Source: FACHB-T130 sp042747725
Lineage (GTDB): Bacteria; Cyanobacteriota; Cyanobacteriia; Cyanobacteriales; FACHB-T130
Assembly (NCBI RefSeq): GCF_042747725.1
Contig: NZ_JBHZGO010000023.1
Span: 62,001 to 126,000, forward strand
Direction: 5' to 3'
Length of the DNA stretch: 64,000 nucleotides
In this document: positions 33,332 through 42,084 of the stretch, in pieces
Numbering within the stretch: the stretch's first letter is position 1
Layout: every line of letters begins with the position of its first letter
The notes under the pieces: generated by a model
What the model saw: the letters and a program-made list of their open reading frames with translations, nothing else
Database searches by the model: none
Told to the model about the DNA's origin: nothing
Program-made: the position numbers and the translations under genes

Positions 33332-34291
33332 TTAGACATTAGGTATTAGTTTGACGAAGAGCGCGCCCAAGATAGCTATCCCAAATGCTAACCGATACCA
33401 AATAAATACCCAGGTACTCTGGGTTTGCAGGAAGCGCAGCAGCCATGCGATCGCTAGATACGAAAATACCGCAGCTGAGATGACTCCTGCCACCAGAGGA
33501 AGCAACCCAGCATCTCCCAACCCTGTTTCTAAAACATCTTTTAATTCCACTAACCCCGCTAAAGTAATTGCTGGTATTCCCAATAAAAAAGAAAAGCGTG
33601 CAGCAGTTGCCCGTTCTAAATCCATAAATAGTCCAGCAGTCAGGGTGGAGCCGGAGCGAGAAACGCCGGGAATTAGCGCCAAAGCCTGCGCCAAGCCCAT
33701 CAAAATGCCATCCCGAAGTGTTAATTGCTCAAAGTTACGCTTTTTATTCCCAATGCGCTCTGCAATGCCCAACAATAAAGCCATGAAAATAGAGGCAATA
33801 GCGATCGCTGCCATACTCCGCAACGGGGAGTTGTCAAAGTCGGGAATAAACTTTTTGATCAGCAGTCCAAAAAAGAGGATGGGTAACGTTCCCAAAACGA
33901 TCCCCAGTGCCATGCGGAAGTCGTTGGATTCGTAATTCTTGTGGGCGATCGCTTTGAGGGCACCCGTCGTGATTTGCCTCAGATCCCCCCAGAAATACCA
34001 CAGCACTGCGGCAATACTGCCCAGCTGAATCACGGCGGTAAAGGCAACCCCTGGATCGCCCCATCCCAGCGCCACCGGCACCACCTTCAAATGCGCCGTA
34101 CTACTAATGGGCAGGAACTCAGTCAGCCCTTGCACCACGCCCAGAACCACCGATTGAAAGATATTCATCTGGGGTGTCGTTGCGGCGACGGGTGCCACGT
34201 CTTGCGCCCTTACCATCATCGCTTCTAAGGGGAAAGTCAACGCAGCACCAGCACCTAAAAGCGCGAACATTTTCCGTTTTGATACAGCCAT
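33332..34291 (-). CDS. uppP: Undecaprenyl-diphosphatase (UppP/BacA)
   Basis: A 319-residue membrane enzyme that dephosphorylates undecaprenyl pyrophosphate, recycling the carrier used by peptidoglycan and by the polysaccharide locus upstream. Family motifs are VLGVVQGLTEFLPISSTAHL (about 52-71) and GVSRSGSTLTAGL (about 214), with eight or so membrane helices. The ATG at 34291 is preferred because AGAGGA precedes it. The N-terminal 40 residues (MAVSKRKMFALLGAGAALTF then PLEAMMVRAQ) resemble a signal or extra helix before the core, which is longer than in E. coli BacA. No operon partner is on the same strand nearby. Confidence 0.94.
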   Translation of the reverse strand: MAVSKRKMFALLGAGAALTFPLEAMMVRAQDVAPVAATTPQMNIFQSVVLGVVQGLTEFLPISSTAHLKVVPVALGWGDPGVAFTAVIQLGSIAAVLWYFWGDLRQITTGALKAIAHKNYESNDFRMALGIVLGTLPILFFGLLIKKFIPDFDNSPLRSMAAIAIASIFMALLLGIAERIGNKKRNFEQLTLRDGILMGLAQALALIPGVSRSGSTLTAGLFMDLERATAARFSFLLGIPAITLAGLVELKDVLETGLGDAGLLPLVAGVISAAVFSYLAIAWLLRFLQTQSTWVFIWYRLAFGIAILGALFVKLIPNV

Positions 34292-34578
34292 GAAATCCTC
34301 TAGTAAGCAGCATTGCAGACAAGTCAGCCTTTCTTCTTGGAGAGTCACCAGCAGAGGCATCTTGCGCCACTACACATGAGACGGCATTTTTTACGAAATC
34401 TCCTACTCTCAGCGCCGAGTCTACCCCAAATTCCAACAAATTTTCTCACCCCCGCACTCCTAAAAGCTACTTGTCTTGCTCAATAAAACTCAGCTAAGAT
34501 TCCCATATCCCCCCCTAGGGCATTTTTCTTGTGATATCTTGAAAGATGTAAACTAAAGTAAAGAATATTAACAAAATC

Positions 34579-35316
34579 TTGTTTAACGATACCTGGTTTT
34601 CTAACTCATCTTCTTCTGTCCCTGGTAATCTCCAAAAGCCAAGTAAAACTCTGTTGGGGCTTTTTGATTGGGGAATTGGCACCCGTCAAGCTTGGTTAGT
34701 TTTCGCAGCTGCGTCTTTTCTGGTGTCAGTGCCAGTGTTTGTGCAAGCCCCTTTAGTGCGGCTGCTGCCAGAACTGAGTTTAGTGATGACAGCCGGGTGG
34801 GTTTGGCTGAGTGTGGTTCTCAGACGGCGTCCTGCGACTCATGTGTGGGGAGATTTGCTGCTGGGATTTAGCTGGAGTTGGTTGGCAGGCTCGATTTATT
34901 GGGGCTGGATGCGTTGGGAACCCACGATCCACTTGCCGGTGGAAGCAATTGGTTTACCGTTTGCCTTATGGTGTTTGGGGCGTCGTTGGGGTCTAGTCGG
35001 CAACCTATTTTATCTTGGCTCCCTGTTTGGCACGGCAGTAACAGATATATACTTCTACTTAGCTGGTTTGATTCCACACTGGCGAACCGTCATGCAAGTT
35101 GCACCAAGCGAGGCATCATTGGTTTTTCAAAGTGCGATCGCCCAAGTTAGCACCCCCTGGGGAACAAGTTGGGCAATCGTGCTTCTGGCAGTCCTACTAG
35201 GTGTTGGTCTGGTACCATTGCGATCGCGCCAGCTGCATTGGTGGGCGTTTGGTGGAGCCGTTTTGAGTACAATTTTGGTAGACGGTCTGTTTTGGCTGGC
35301 TGCTACTATGGCTTGA
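34579..35316 (+). CDS. DUF3120 integral membrane protein
   Basis: A 245-residue membrane protein of the cyanobacterial DUF3120 group. The sequence has about six hydrophobic segments, including WLVFAAASFLVSVPVFVQAP (about 39-58), LSLVMTAGWVWLSVVL and TSWAIVLLAVLLGVGLVPL. Conserved tryptophans cluster around WSWLAGSIYWGWMRWEP (about 105-121). Translation seems to begin at a TTG at 34579, with AT-rich sequence upstream. The function is unknown. It is followed 140 bases later by the cyclase gene on the same strand. Confidence 0.8.
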   Translation: MFNDTWFSNSSSSVPGNLQKPSKTLLGLFDWGIGTRQAWLVFAAASFLVSVPVFVQAPLVRLLPELSLVMTAGWVWLSVVLRRRPATHVWGDLLLGFSWSWLAGSIYWGWMRWEPTIHLPVEAIGLPFALWCLGRRWGLVGNLFYLGSLFGTAVTDIYFYLAGLIPHWRTVMQVAPSEASLVFQSAIAQVSTPWGTSWAIVLLAVLLGVGLVPLRSRQLHWWAFGGAVLSTILVDGLFWLAATMA

Positions 35317-35456
35317 AAATATCTGAAAGTGTCCCCTGAAAAATTTATTGGTGTAGGGACATCTAGCCACCAAGGTTCCCAAATTACCCATCAGAGCTTC
35401 CAGAAGAAAGCTAAAATTTAACCACTTCATACGATGCGTCGTCGCTTCTCTAGCCT

Positions 35457-36446
35457 GTGGTGACTTTGCGACCCACTCCTTACTTGCTCCTTCGTACCGA
35501 GTCCGGCAATCGCTATCTCCCCTTGGTGAGTAGTAACTGCTGGACAGTTGGTCGCAGTGACGACAACAATTTTGTGTTGCCAGATCGTTGGATTTCTCGC
35601 AACCATGCAATGTTGCAGTGTACCGAAACCGGCGAGTTCTACCTAATTGACTTAGGAAGTCGCAACGGCTCCTTTGTCAATGGCAGACGAGTCAGTATTC
35701 CGGTTACTTTACGCAATGGCGATCGCCTCACCTTTGGTCAGACGGATCTAGAGTTTCACTGTCCCACTGCCAACCGCAACAATGAGCCATTGCCAAGTGG
35801 GGACAAGGATACGCTGACTTCAACTTTGCACGTACGCCGCCTGATGTCAGTCATGGTGGTAGACATCCGCGACTTCACGGTACTCACCCGGCAACTGGAT
35901 GAAAAGATATTATCGGCGGTGATTGGCACCTGGTTCCGTCATGCAGGAAATATCATCCGACAGTATGGCAGCTGGGTTGATAAATATATTGGCGATGCGG
36001 TCATGGCGATTTGGTTTCATGGCCCCCAAGGAGTGACCGAGGAGGATATGCTCAACATTTGTCAAGCGGTGAGCGACCTCCATAAAATCACAATGGACTT
36101 GAGTAATAAATATCCCGTGCCCTTTCCGCTGCGAATTGGGGCAGGAATTAATACGGGTTTTGCAATGGTTGGTAACACGGGCAGTGGCGATCGCCCCGAT
36201 TACACCGCGATTGGGGATACGGTGAATGCGGCATTTCGTCTGGAATCTGCCACCAAGCAACTGGGTCTGGATATTGCTGTGGGAGAAACCACTCACGAAT
36301 ATCTCATCTCTTTGGCAAAACAAGAGACTGGTTTTAAGCAATATATCGTCAATCTAAAGGGCTATGAAGTGCCCACTGTGACCTATGCAGGCTCCTACGC
36401 TGACTTGGATAGTTTTTTGCAGGTTAACACGCTCAATAAGGGCTAA
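35457..36446 (+). CDS. FHA domain-adenylate cyclase (class III)
   Basis: A 329-residue signalling protein. The N-terminal FHA domain (about 5-105) contains WTVGRSDDNNFVLPDRWISR and GSRNGSFVNGRRVSI, phosphothreonine-binding signatures. The C-terminal class III cyclase domain (about 125-300) contains metal-binding Asp136 in VVDIRDF and Asp180 in DKYIGDAVMAIWF. DYTAIGDTVNAAFRLE supplies the second substrate-specifying residue and the transition-state Asn/Arg. The lysine in VDKYIGDA favours ATP, so cAMP is the expected product. It should be a kinase-output cyclase. Starts GTG at 35457 or 35460 are both possible. Confidence 0.92.
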   Translation: MVTLRPTPYLLLRTESGNRYLPLVSSNCWTVGRSDDNNFVLPDRWISRNHAMLQCTETGEFYLIDLGSRNGSFVNGRRVSIPVTLRNGDRLTFGQTDLEFHCPTANRNNEPLPSGDKDTLTSTLHVRRLMSVMVVDIRDFTVLTRQLDEKILSAVIGTWFRHAGNIIRQYGSWVDKYIGDAVMAIWFHGPQGVTEEDMLNICQAVSDLHKITMDLSNKYPVPFPLRIGAGINTGFAMVGNTGSGDRPDYTAIGDTVNAAFRLESATKQLGLDIAVGETTHEYLISLAKQETGFKQYIVNLKGYEVPTVTYAGSYADLDSFLQVNTLNKG

Positions 36447-36492
36447 TGGAAGAATGGAAAATTTCCGCAAAAGCTAAAAATCCAAAATCTGC

Positions 36493-36564
36493 GTAGGTTG
36501 GGTTGAGGAACGAAACCCAACAAATGCTTATGCGTGTTAGGTTTCGTTCCTCAACCCAACCTAC
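36493..36564. terminator. Long hairpin between convergent cyclase and lipB genes
   Basis: A 25-base arm starting GTAGGTTGGGTTGAGGAACG (36493-36517) has an exact complement at 36540-36564. A near-complementary extension (CAACA/TGTTA) narrows the loop. GTAGGTTGGGTTGAGGAAC-type hairpins are common dispersed repeats in cyanobacteria. Its position between convergent stops at 36446 and 36607 makes it a probable bidirectional terminator. Confidence 0.7.
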
Positions 36565-36606
36565 AACTAATGGCTATAACTAATGGCTAATGGTCACAAT
36601 AAACAA

Positions 36607-37302
36607 TTAGCAATTTTGCACAATTAGCTGAACGCGGAAAACTTTCGCAAAGGCTTTCGCCACTTCTTGGCGCACCTGGTGCAAGTCAATTCCGGGAACG
36701 AACTGGGCGAGACTGCCAACCGACTTATCGGCAATGCCGCAGGGGATAATGCGCTCAAATCCGCTGAGATCGGGACAAACATTTAAGGCAAAGCCGTGCA
36801 TGGTAATCCACTTGCTGACCTTAATGCCAATCGCTGCCACCTTACAGCCTTGCAGCCAAACGCCAGTCATTCCGGCAACGCGATCGCCCTTTAACCCGTA
36901 AACATCCAGCACCCGAATCAATACCTCTTCCAACTGTCGCAAGTACCAGTGCAAATCTTGCCGGTAATAGCGCAGATTGAGAATTGGGTAGCCCACCAGC
37001 TGACCCGGACAGTGGTATGTCACCTCACCCCCTCGTTCCACTCGGAAAACCTCCCAGTCGGTCGCTGCGGGGTCAAATTTAAGAAATTCCAGACTGGCTC
37101 CCTGTCCGAGCGTGTAAACCGGCGGATGCTCTAGCAAAATCAGGGCGTCAGCCATACTAGGGTCGTTGATGCGTTCGGAAACCAGCGATCGCTGCCAATC
37201 CCAAGCTGCCGAATAGGGCATCCGCCCCCGATTGTATAGCCAGAGTTGGCGCAGTTGCTCAGAGGCATTCCCGACAGAATCTTCAGACTTACTTAAAATC
37301 AT
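36607..37302 (-). CDS. lipB: Octanoyltransferase LipB
   Basis: A 231-residue enzyme that transfers octanoate from acyl-carrier protein to the lipoyl domains of target dehydrogenases. Motifs: LILLEHPPVYTLGQGAS, VERGGEVTYHCPGQLVGYPI (about 90-110), KVAAIGIKVSKWITMHGFAL with the catalytic Lys, and IIPCGIADKSVGSLAQ with the acyl-accepting Cys. The start is the ATG at 37302; a TTG 12 bases upstream is in frame. It is convergent with the cyclase gene and has no operon partner. The reading frame is complete and of normal length. Confidence 0.96.
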   Translation of the reverse strand: MILSKSEDSVGNASEQLRQLWLYNRGRMPYSAAWDWQRSLVSERINDPSMADALILLEHPPVYTLGQGASLEFLKFDPAATDWEVFRVERGGEVTYHCPGQLVGYPILNLRYYRQDLHWYLRQLEEVLIRVLDVYGLKGDRVAGMTGVWLQGCKVAAIGIKVSKWITMHGFALNVCPDLSGFERIIPCGIADKSVGSLAQFVPGIDLHQVRQEVAKAFAKVFRVQLIVQNC

Positions 37303-37804
37303 GGCAAAAATCAACAGTAATTTGACTTATATTTTCTGCATAATTAATCTGCTGGAATCAAGAAATGTCAAAAGATGCAAAGGATTCTGAAGAGAAGTCA
37401 AAGGCAGAAGTTCTCTAGAATACAAAGTGCTAGTGTTGAAGTTATAACCTCAAGTGTTGAGGGAGGACGCCTCTTCAAAACCACCCCAAAATTAGACTTG
37501 GCGATCGCAACCAAGCTGGGGAACGTACATTCGGTTAAATAGCACCCTAGGAAACCTAAACTGTGAACATCGGCAGTTGCTACTCGTGCGATCGCTCTGC
37601 TGGCAACTCCTCTAGCTGAGGGGGCTGCAAGCAAGAACATCCTAGCAACAGTGTGAAATCGGGAAAAAATTTGTATCTCTCAAAGTTTTGGCTCCGTTCA
37701 ACGTTTGCTTACACCAAAAAACGGGCACGTGATTGCTACTGAGAAAGTCGCAATTCTTGTGGGCTTTCTGAATTATCACAACGGTACAGCATGGAGTATC
37801 CGGT
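37303..37804 (+). other. Long leader region upstream of lrtA/hpf
   Basis: A gene-free stretch of about 500 bases between the divergent lipB and hpf genes. It contains HIP1-bearing segments (37500, 37590) and no coding signal. The cyanobacterial lrtA transcript has a long untranslated leader affecting light/dark mRNA stability, so part of this may be 5' UTR. No promoter box can be assigned. Confidence 0.45.
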
Positions 37805-38461
37805 ATGAAGCTTGTTATCCACGGCAAAAACATTGAAATTACCGACGCGATTCGTGAGTATGTAAATCAAAAAATTGAAAAGGCAGTCAGCCACTTTCAG
37901 AGTTTGACGAGCGAAGTAGACGTGCATCTTAGTGTGGCTCGCAATCCCCGGATAAATCCAAAACAAGCGGCTGAAGTGACTATCTTTGCCAATGGTACAG
38001 TGATCCGCGCTGAAGAGAGCAGCGAGAGTCTCTACGCGAGCATTGACCTGGTTGCAGATAAAATTGCTCGAAAACTGCGGAAATATAAAGAAAAACGTCT
38101 GGATCAGAAGACCCAAGCTCAGCTCAAGACTGGCATCGTGGTAGAACCAGAGCCAGTGGCAGAGGATCTGATTGGTTCGCGCACCCCCGAACTCCCCTCA
38201 GAAGTGGTGCGTACCAAATACTTCGCGATGCCGCCAATGACGATGGACGAAGCCTTGGAACAGTTGCAACTGGTGGATCATGACTTCTATATGTTCCGCA
38301 ATGCCGAAAGCGGTGAGATTAACGTCATTTATGAGCGCAACCACGGTGGTTATGGAGTGATTCTGCCGCGTAACGGCAATGGACATACCGATCGCAAAAA
38401 TGGCAAAACTGACCACCACAGCAGTGGAACGCCAGAAAAGTCAAGCTCTGCAAAGGGATAA
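37805..38461 (+). CDS. hpf: Long-form ribosome hibernation factor (LrtA/HPF)
   Basis: A 218-residue protein that dimerises and stores idle ribosomes as 100S particles. The N-terminal HPF domain (about 1-95) begins MKLVIHGKNIEITDAIREYV and includes VDVHLSVARNPRI and the basic KIARKLRKYKEKR. The C-terminal dimerisation domain (about 130-190) contains VVRTKYFAMPPMTMDEALEQ and INVIYERNHGGYGVI. The gene was named light-repressed transcript in cyanobacteria. The disordered tail is polar (NGNGHTDRKNGKTDHHSSG). The ATG at 37805 follows weak GGAGTATCCGG. A long leader precedes it. Confidence 0.95.
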   Translation: MKLVIHGKNIEITDAIREYVNQKIEKAVSHFQSLTSEVDVHLSVARNPRINPKQAAEVTIFANGTVIRAEESSESLYASIDLVADKIARKLRKYKEKRLDQKTQAQLKTGIVVEPEPVAEDLIGSRTPELPSEVVRTKYFAMPPMTMDEALEQLQLVDHDFYMFRNAESGEINVIYERNHGGYGVILPRNGNGHTDRKNGKTDHHSSGTPEKSSSAKG

Positions 38462-38765
38462 ACCGAACTGAAGAGCATCTAGATTCTCGTCCCCAGGCTT
38501 AGTCGATACTGTAGGGTTATCCACAAGGAATGCTCGTACAGTATCGATTTCACAGTATCGCCCCACAAGTCATAGATAAACTTTTTCAACTTAACCTTGA
38601 CTTATCGAGCTATATATAGTAAAGAGATATTTTTAAGACGGTTTGAGAATTGTAGGCGATCGCACTCTCGTACAAGGAGTTCCTCCAGGTAGCACAGGAG
38701 CAGGTAGAGACATCCAAGAAGTTTTTGGACAAAAAATATTGACTTGATTTGGATATCTCTACGTC
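38462..38765. repeat. Gap with inverted repeat after hpf
   Basis: A 304-base gap between the convergent hpf and mntB genes. CGATACTGTA (38504-38513) and TACAGTATCG (38537-38546) are exact complements with a 23-base loop, and ACAGTATCG recurs at 38552. It may terminate hpf; there is no T-run. No gene is seen. Confidence 0.45.
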
Positions 38766-39665
38766 TTACAAGCGCGATCTCATCAGCTGTTTCAACTCTC
38801 GCCAAAATGGCGGGATTTGCCCAAAATCCGATTGTTTATTAGTGAAGATTCCGTAGCTGGGGCTGAATAATAAAGCTAAAACAAATAATCCCGATACAAC
38901 TAATACAATCGCTGGGCCAGAAGGCAGATTCTGGTAATAACTGAGATACATCCCGCTGATGCTGGAAATAATGCCAATTCCTGCCCCAACTATCATTACA
39001 TTGTGCAGCCGCTTCACTAATAAATAGGCGGTTGCTCCTGGTGTAATTAGCAGCGATAGCACTAGGATGACACCCACGGCTTTCATGCTGGCAACAATTG
39101 TTAAGGCAATCAGCAGCATTAAGCCAAAATTGAGCAAGTTGGTAGGCAATCCAGCTGCTTGCGCTCCCAGTGGATCGAAGGTATAAAACAATAATTCTTT
39201 GTACAGTAGCACGACCACCAATAGGACAATTGCGGCAATGATGGCGGTGTCGCGGACTTCTTCAACGGTAACACCCAGAATATTGCCGAATAAGAAGTGA
39301 TTGAGGTCGATTTTGTTATCTTTTTGGATCGTGGTAATTAGGGTAACGCCGAGGGCAAAAAAGGCGGAGAAAACGATACCCATTGCAGCATCTTCTTTAA
39401 TTGGCGATCGCGTCCTGATCCAAGCGATCGCCATTGTACTCAAAACCCCGGCGATAAATGCCCCGACAAAGATATTAGCTCCCACCATAAACGCGATCGC
39501 TAACCCCGGCAAAACCGAGTGGCTGATGGCATCTCCCAGCAATGCCAGCCGTTGCACCATCAGGTAGCTGCCGACAACAGCGCACAGCAAACCGACGAGA
39601 ATGGCAATAATCAGCGATCGCTGCATAAAGCCGTACTGCAACGGCTCAATCAACACTTCTAACAT
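38766..39665 (-). CDS. mntB: Manganese/zinc ABC transporter permease (MntB/ZnuB-like)
   Basis: A 299-residue protein of the ABC-3 permease family, with eight to nine membrane helices. Typical segments are YLMVQRLALLGDAISHSVLP (about 34-53), LFGNILGVTVEEV and the C-terminal VVSGLFVLALLFSPSYGIF. It forms the metal channel of the transporter with the ATPase encoded 151 bases upstream. The C-terminal tail (FWRELKQLMRSRL) is basic. Placed with the ATPase in one minus-strand operon. Mn and Zn permeases cannot be separated by sequence; Mn is favoured by the binding protein. Confidence 0.88.
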   Translation of the reverse strand: MLEVLIEPLQYGFMQRSLIIAILVGLLCAVVGSYLMVQRLALLGDAISHSVLPGLAIAFMVGANIFVGAFIAGVLSTMAIAWIRTRSPIKEDAAMGIVFSAFFALGVTLITTIQKDNKIDLNHFLFGNILGVTVEEVRDTAIIAAIVLLVVVLLYKELLFYTFDPLGAQAAGLPTNLLNFGLMLLIALTIVASMKAVGVILVLSLLITPGATAYLLVKRLHNVMIVGAGIGIISSISGMYLSYYQNLPSGPAIVLVVSGLFVLALLFSPSYGIFTNKQSDFGQIPPFWRELKQLMRSRL

Positions 39666-39816
39666 AAAAATTTAGAGGATTCTAACCGCTCCAGGCGCAA
39701 AGGATACAAAGTTTAAGAAGGACGAGTGAGAAGTGATTTCTTTAATTTAAAACTCACTCCGGGCGGGTTGATTCAATATATTTCTAGGCGGATAGATAAT
39801 TTGCTCAAAACCGCCT

Positions 39817-40629
39817 CTACGCAGCTGCATCTGTAAAGAACATCACCTGTCCACTATAGGCACGATACAGATTTTCCTGACTCAGCACCTCTTGGCGCGA
39901 ACCGGAGGCAATTAACTCAGTATTCAATAAAATTAAGTCATCAAAGTGGGTGATAGATGCTCCCAAGTCGTGGTTGACGACAAGAACTGTTTTCCCAGCG
40001 TCGGCGAGTTCGTGGAAAATGTCAAAAATAATCGCTTGGGTTTTCTGATCGATCCCGGCAAACGGCTCATCAAAGCAGAAAACCTCTGCCTGCTGCGCCA
40101 AAGCCCTGGCTAAAAATACCCGCTGCTGCTGTCCTCCAGAGAGTTGTCCAATGGGGCGATCGCGGTAATCGCTCATTCCCACCCGATCCAGGGCATCTGC
40201 CGCCACTCGTCGGCTCACAGATGAGAAGCGACGAAACCAGCCAGTTTTCTTGACACGCCCCATCATTACCGCATCCCAAACGGTCGCGGGATAAGTCCAG
40301 TCAATTTGCGATCGCTGCGGCACATACGCCACCCGTTCCCGTTGCTCCATCAAAGGTTTATCGCCATACAGCACCGTGCCACCCGCCACGGGAATCAACC
40401 CCAGCATCGCCTTCATCAAGGTACTCTTTCCGGCACCATTGGGACCAATAATCCCTGTTAAACGTCCCGGTGCCACCACACAACTGACATTCCGTAGCGC
40501 CTCAACCGTGCGGTACTGCACTCCCACCTGGCTGATGTTAATCGTTGCAGATGCGTCTAGCGGGGCGGCTGTCAGATGGCAAACCATTTTTGCCCAATCA
40601 GTATCAGGGGAGAAGGTGGCAGTATTCAT
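39817..40629 (-). CDS. mntA: Manganese/zinc ABC transporter ATP-binding protein (MntA/ZnuC-like)
   Basis: A 270-residue ATPase with Walker A IIGPNGAGKSTLMKAML (about 62-78), Q-loop VAYVPQRSQIDWTYPATV, signature QLSGGQQQRVFLARALA and Walker B EVFCFDEPFAGID. The segment IDWTYPATVWDAVMMGRVKK is characteristic of the Mn/Zn importer ATPases. The start at 40629 adds about 30 residues before the core. It begins 99 bases from the divergent binding-protein gene; the intergenic region must hold both promoters. Confidence 0.88.
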   Translation of the reverse strand: MNTATFSPDTDWAKMVCHLTAAPLDASATINISQVGVQYRTVEALRNVSCVVAPGRLTGIIGPNGAGKSTLMKAMLGLIPVAGGTVLYGDKPLMEQRERVAYVPQRSQIDWTYPATVWDAVMMGRVKKTGWFRRFSSVSRRVAADALDRVGMSDYRDRPIGQLSGGQQQRVFLARALAQQAEVFCFDEPFAGIDQKTQAIIFDIFHELADAGKTVLVVNHDLGASITHFDDLILLNTELIASGSRQEVLSQENLYRAYSGQVMFFTDAAA

Positions 40630-40728
40630 AGGGTGGTTTTATCTTGCTTTCTTTTTAGATTACTCTAATAATGAAAAGAATATGAAAACATCTATAAAGA
40701 GAAATAATCTGAAAGATAGGTGAAATTG

Positions 40729-41772
40729 ATGGTACAGCACCCTAGACTCTACCGAAAGGCAAAAGAAAGTTATTTTTGCCCTGGTTCCCAAGCAAAATCT
40801 GGGAATCCTCTAGCTCTGGTTTCTAGCCTTTGCCTGGGAATACTCTTGCCTTTTGCCTTATTCAGCTGTACCCAGCCAAACTCAAATCGTGCGAATCCAA
40901 TTGCCAACGGCAAACCTAATGTAGTTGCCACCAGTACCATCATTGAAGACTTGGCTGCAAAGGTGGCGGGAGACGAAATTCAGCTCCAAGGAATCCTCAA
41001 ACCGGGAACTGATCCCCACGTTTATGAACCTGTGCCCCAAGATAGTCAGGCTTTGGAGAAAGCGAACCTGATTCTGTATAACGGCTACAACCTCGAACCA
41101 GGGCTGATTAAGCTGATGAACGCAACCGGCGGCGAGATTCGCAAAGTTGCTGTGGGGGAAGCCGTGAAGCCTTTGCAACTGGATAAAGGCAGAGAAGTGG
41201 TGCCAGATCCCCATGTTTGGGGCGATGTTGATAATGTCATTCAAATGGTAGATGCCATTCGTGACGCCTTGATTGAGCTATTACCCGAAGACAGAGAGAA
41301 ATTTACTCAGAATGCGGCACAGCTAACGGGTGAATTAAAACAACTGGATGGTTGGATTACCCAGGAAATTAAAACTATCCCAGAAAATAAGCGCAAATTA
41401 GTAACAACCCACGACGCTTTTCAATATTATGCTCGTGCCTACAGCATTCCCGTTGCTGGCACTTTGATTGGCATCAGTACGGAAGAACAACCCAGTGCCC
41501 AAACAGTACAGCGATTAGTAGAATCTGTGAAGGCGGCAACTGTACCGGCGATTTTTGCAGAAACAACGATTAACCCAGCTTTGATTAAGACGGTAGCAGA
41601 GGAATCTGGAGTAAAATTAGCCCCACGCCAACTCTATTCTGACTCGATTGGTGCTGCTGGTAGCGATGGAGATTCTTATATTAATATGATGGTTGCGAAT
41701 ACCCGCACTATTGTGGAAGCTTTGGGGGGTAAATACACGCCATTTGAGGGAGCAAAGACACCGAAGAAATAA
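40729..41772 (+). CDS. mntC: Manganese ABC transporter substrate-binding lipoprotein (MntC-like)
   Basis: A 347-residue cluster A-I binding protein. A lipobox LFSC puts the lipidated cysteine at about residue 47 of the ATG-start protein. Metal ligands are His in TDPHVYEP, His in PDPHVWGDV, Glu in FAETTINPAL and Asp in YSDSIGAAG. The long His-rich loop typical of many ZnuA proteins is absent, which favours manganese. The ATG at 40729 has AGG eight bases upstream; a GTG at 40720 is less likely. Unlike Synechocystis mntCAB, the gene is divergent from mntA and mntB. Manganese supply matters for photosystem II. Confidence 0.87.
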   Translation: MVQHPRLYRKAKESYFCPGSQAKSGNPLALVSSLCLGILLPFALFSCTQPNSNRANPIANGKPNVVATSTIIEDLAAKVAGDEIQLQGILKPGTDPHVYEPVPQDSQALEKANLILYNGYNLEPGLIKLMNATGGEIRKVAVGEAVKPLQLDKGREVVPDPHVWGDVDNVIQMVDAIRDALIELLPEDREKFTQNAAQLTGELKQLDGWITQEIKTIPENKRKLVTTHDAFQYYARAYSIPVAGTLIGISTEEQPSAQTVQRLVESVKAATVPAIFAETTINPALIKTVAEESGVKLAPRQLYSDSIGAAGSDGDSYINMMVANTRTIVEALGGKYTPFEGAKTPKK

Positions 41773-42084
41773 GCTGTTTAGATTAACTAGCGTCAATCAA
41801 GATAAAGAGCGATCGCTTCCCTATCCTCACCTGCATCAAACTGAAGCTAGAGTATGTTACAAAAAGCGATCGCTCTAAAGCTTACACTTTAAACTTAACT
41901 GCCTTATTATCGGGACAAGGTTCCAAAATTCCTTCAAATAAGCTAAGACTCAAAGTATATAATCTTTCTACATTAAAGGTCAAAGCTACAGACTAACCTG
42001 TAAAGATTCCGCGATCTTTTGTTTAATTTTGCTTAAATATCTGATAAAACTTAACAATAGGTAAGGTGAGCGAGAGGAGAAGCA
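41773..42084. repeat. Gap upstream of deoC with HIP1 inverted repeat
   Basis: A 312-base gap without genes. AGAGCGATCGCTT (41806-41818) and AAGCGATCGCTCT (41864-41876) are exact 13-base complements, each containing HIP1. They could form the mntC terminator stem. The remainder is AT-rich; the deoC promoter presumably lies in 41980-42060. Confidence 0.5.

Noticed and set aside
33351..33935. 194-codon plus-strand frame
   Set aside because: It lies antisense to uppP, which has clear motifs, and its composition (Ser, Arg, Pro, Asn) is a shadow of membrane-protein codons.
35910..36341. 143-codon minus-strand frame
   Set aside because: It is antisense to the cyclase domain and has no independent support.
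40630..40728. Zur or manganese-regulator box
   Set aside because: No clear inverted repeat matching a known cyanobacterial metal-regulator consensus was found in the shared promoter.
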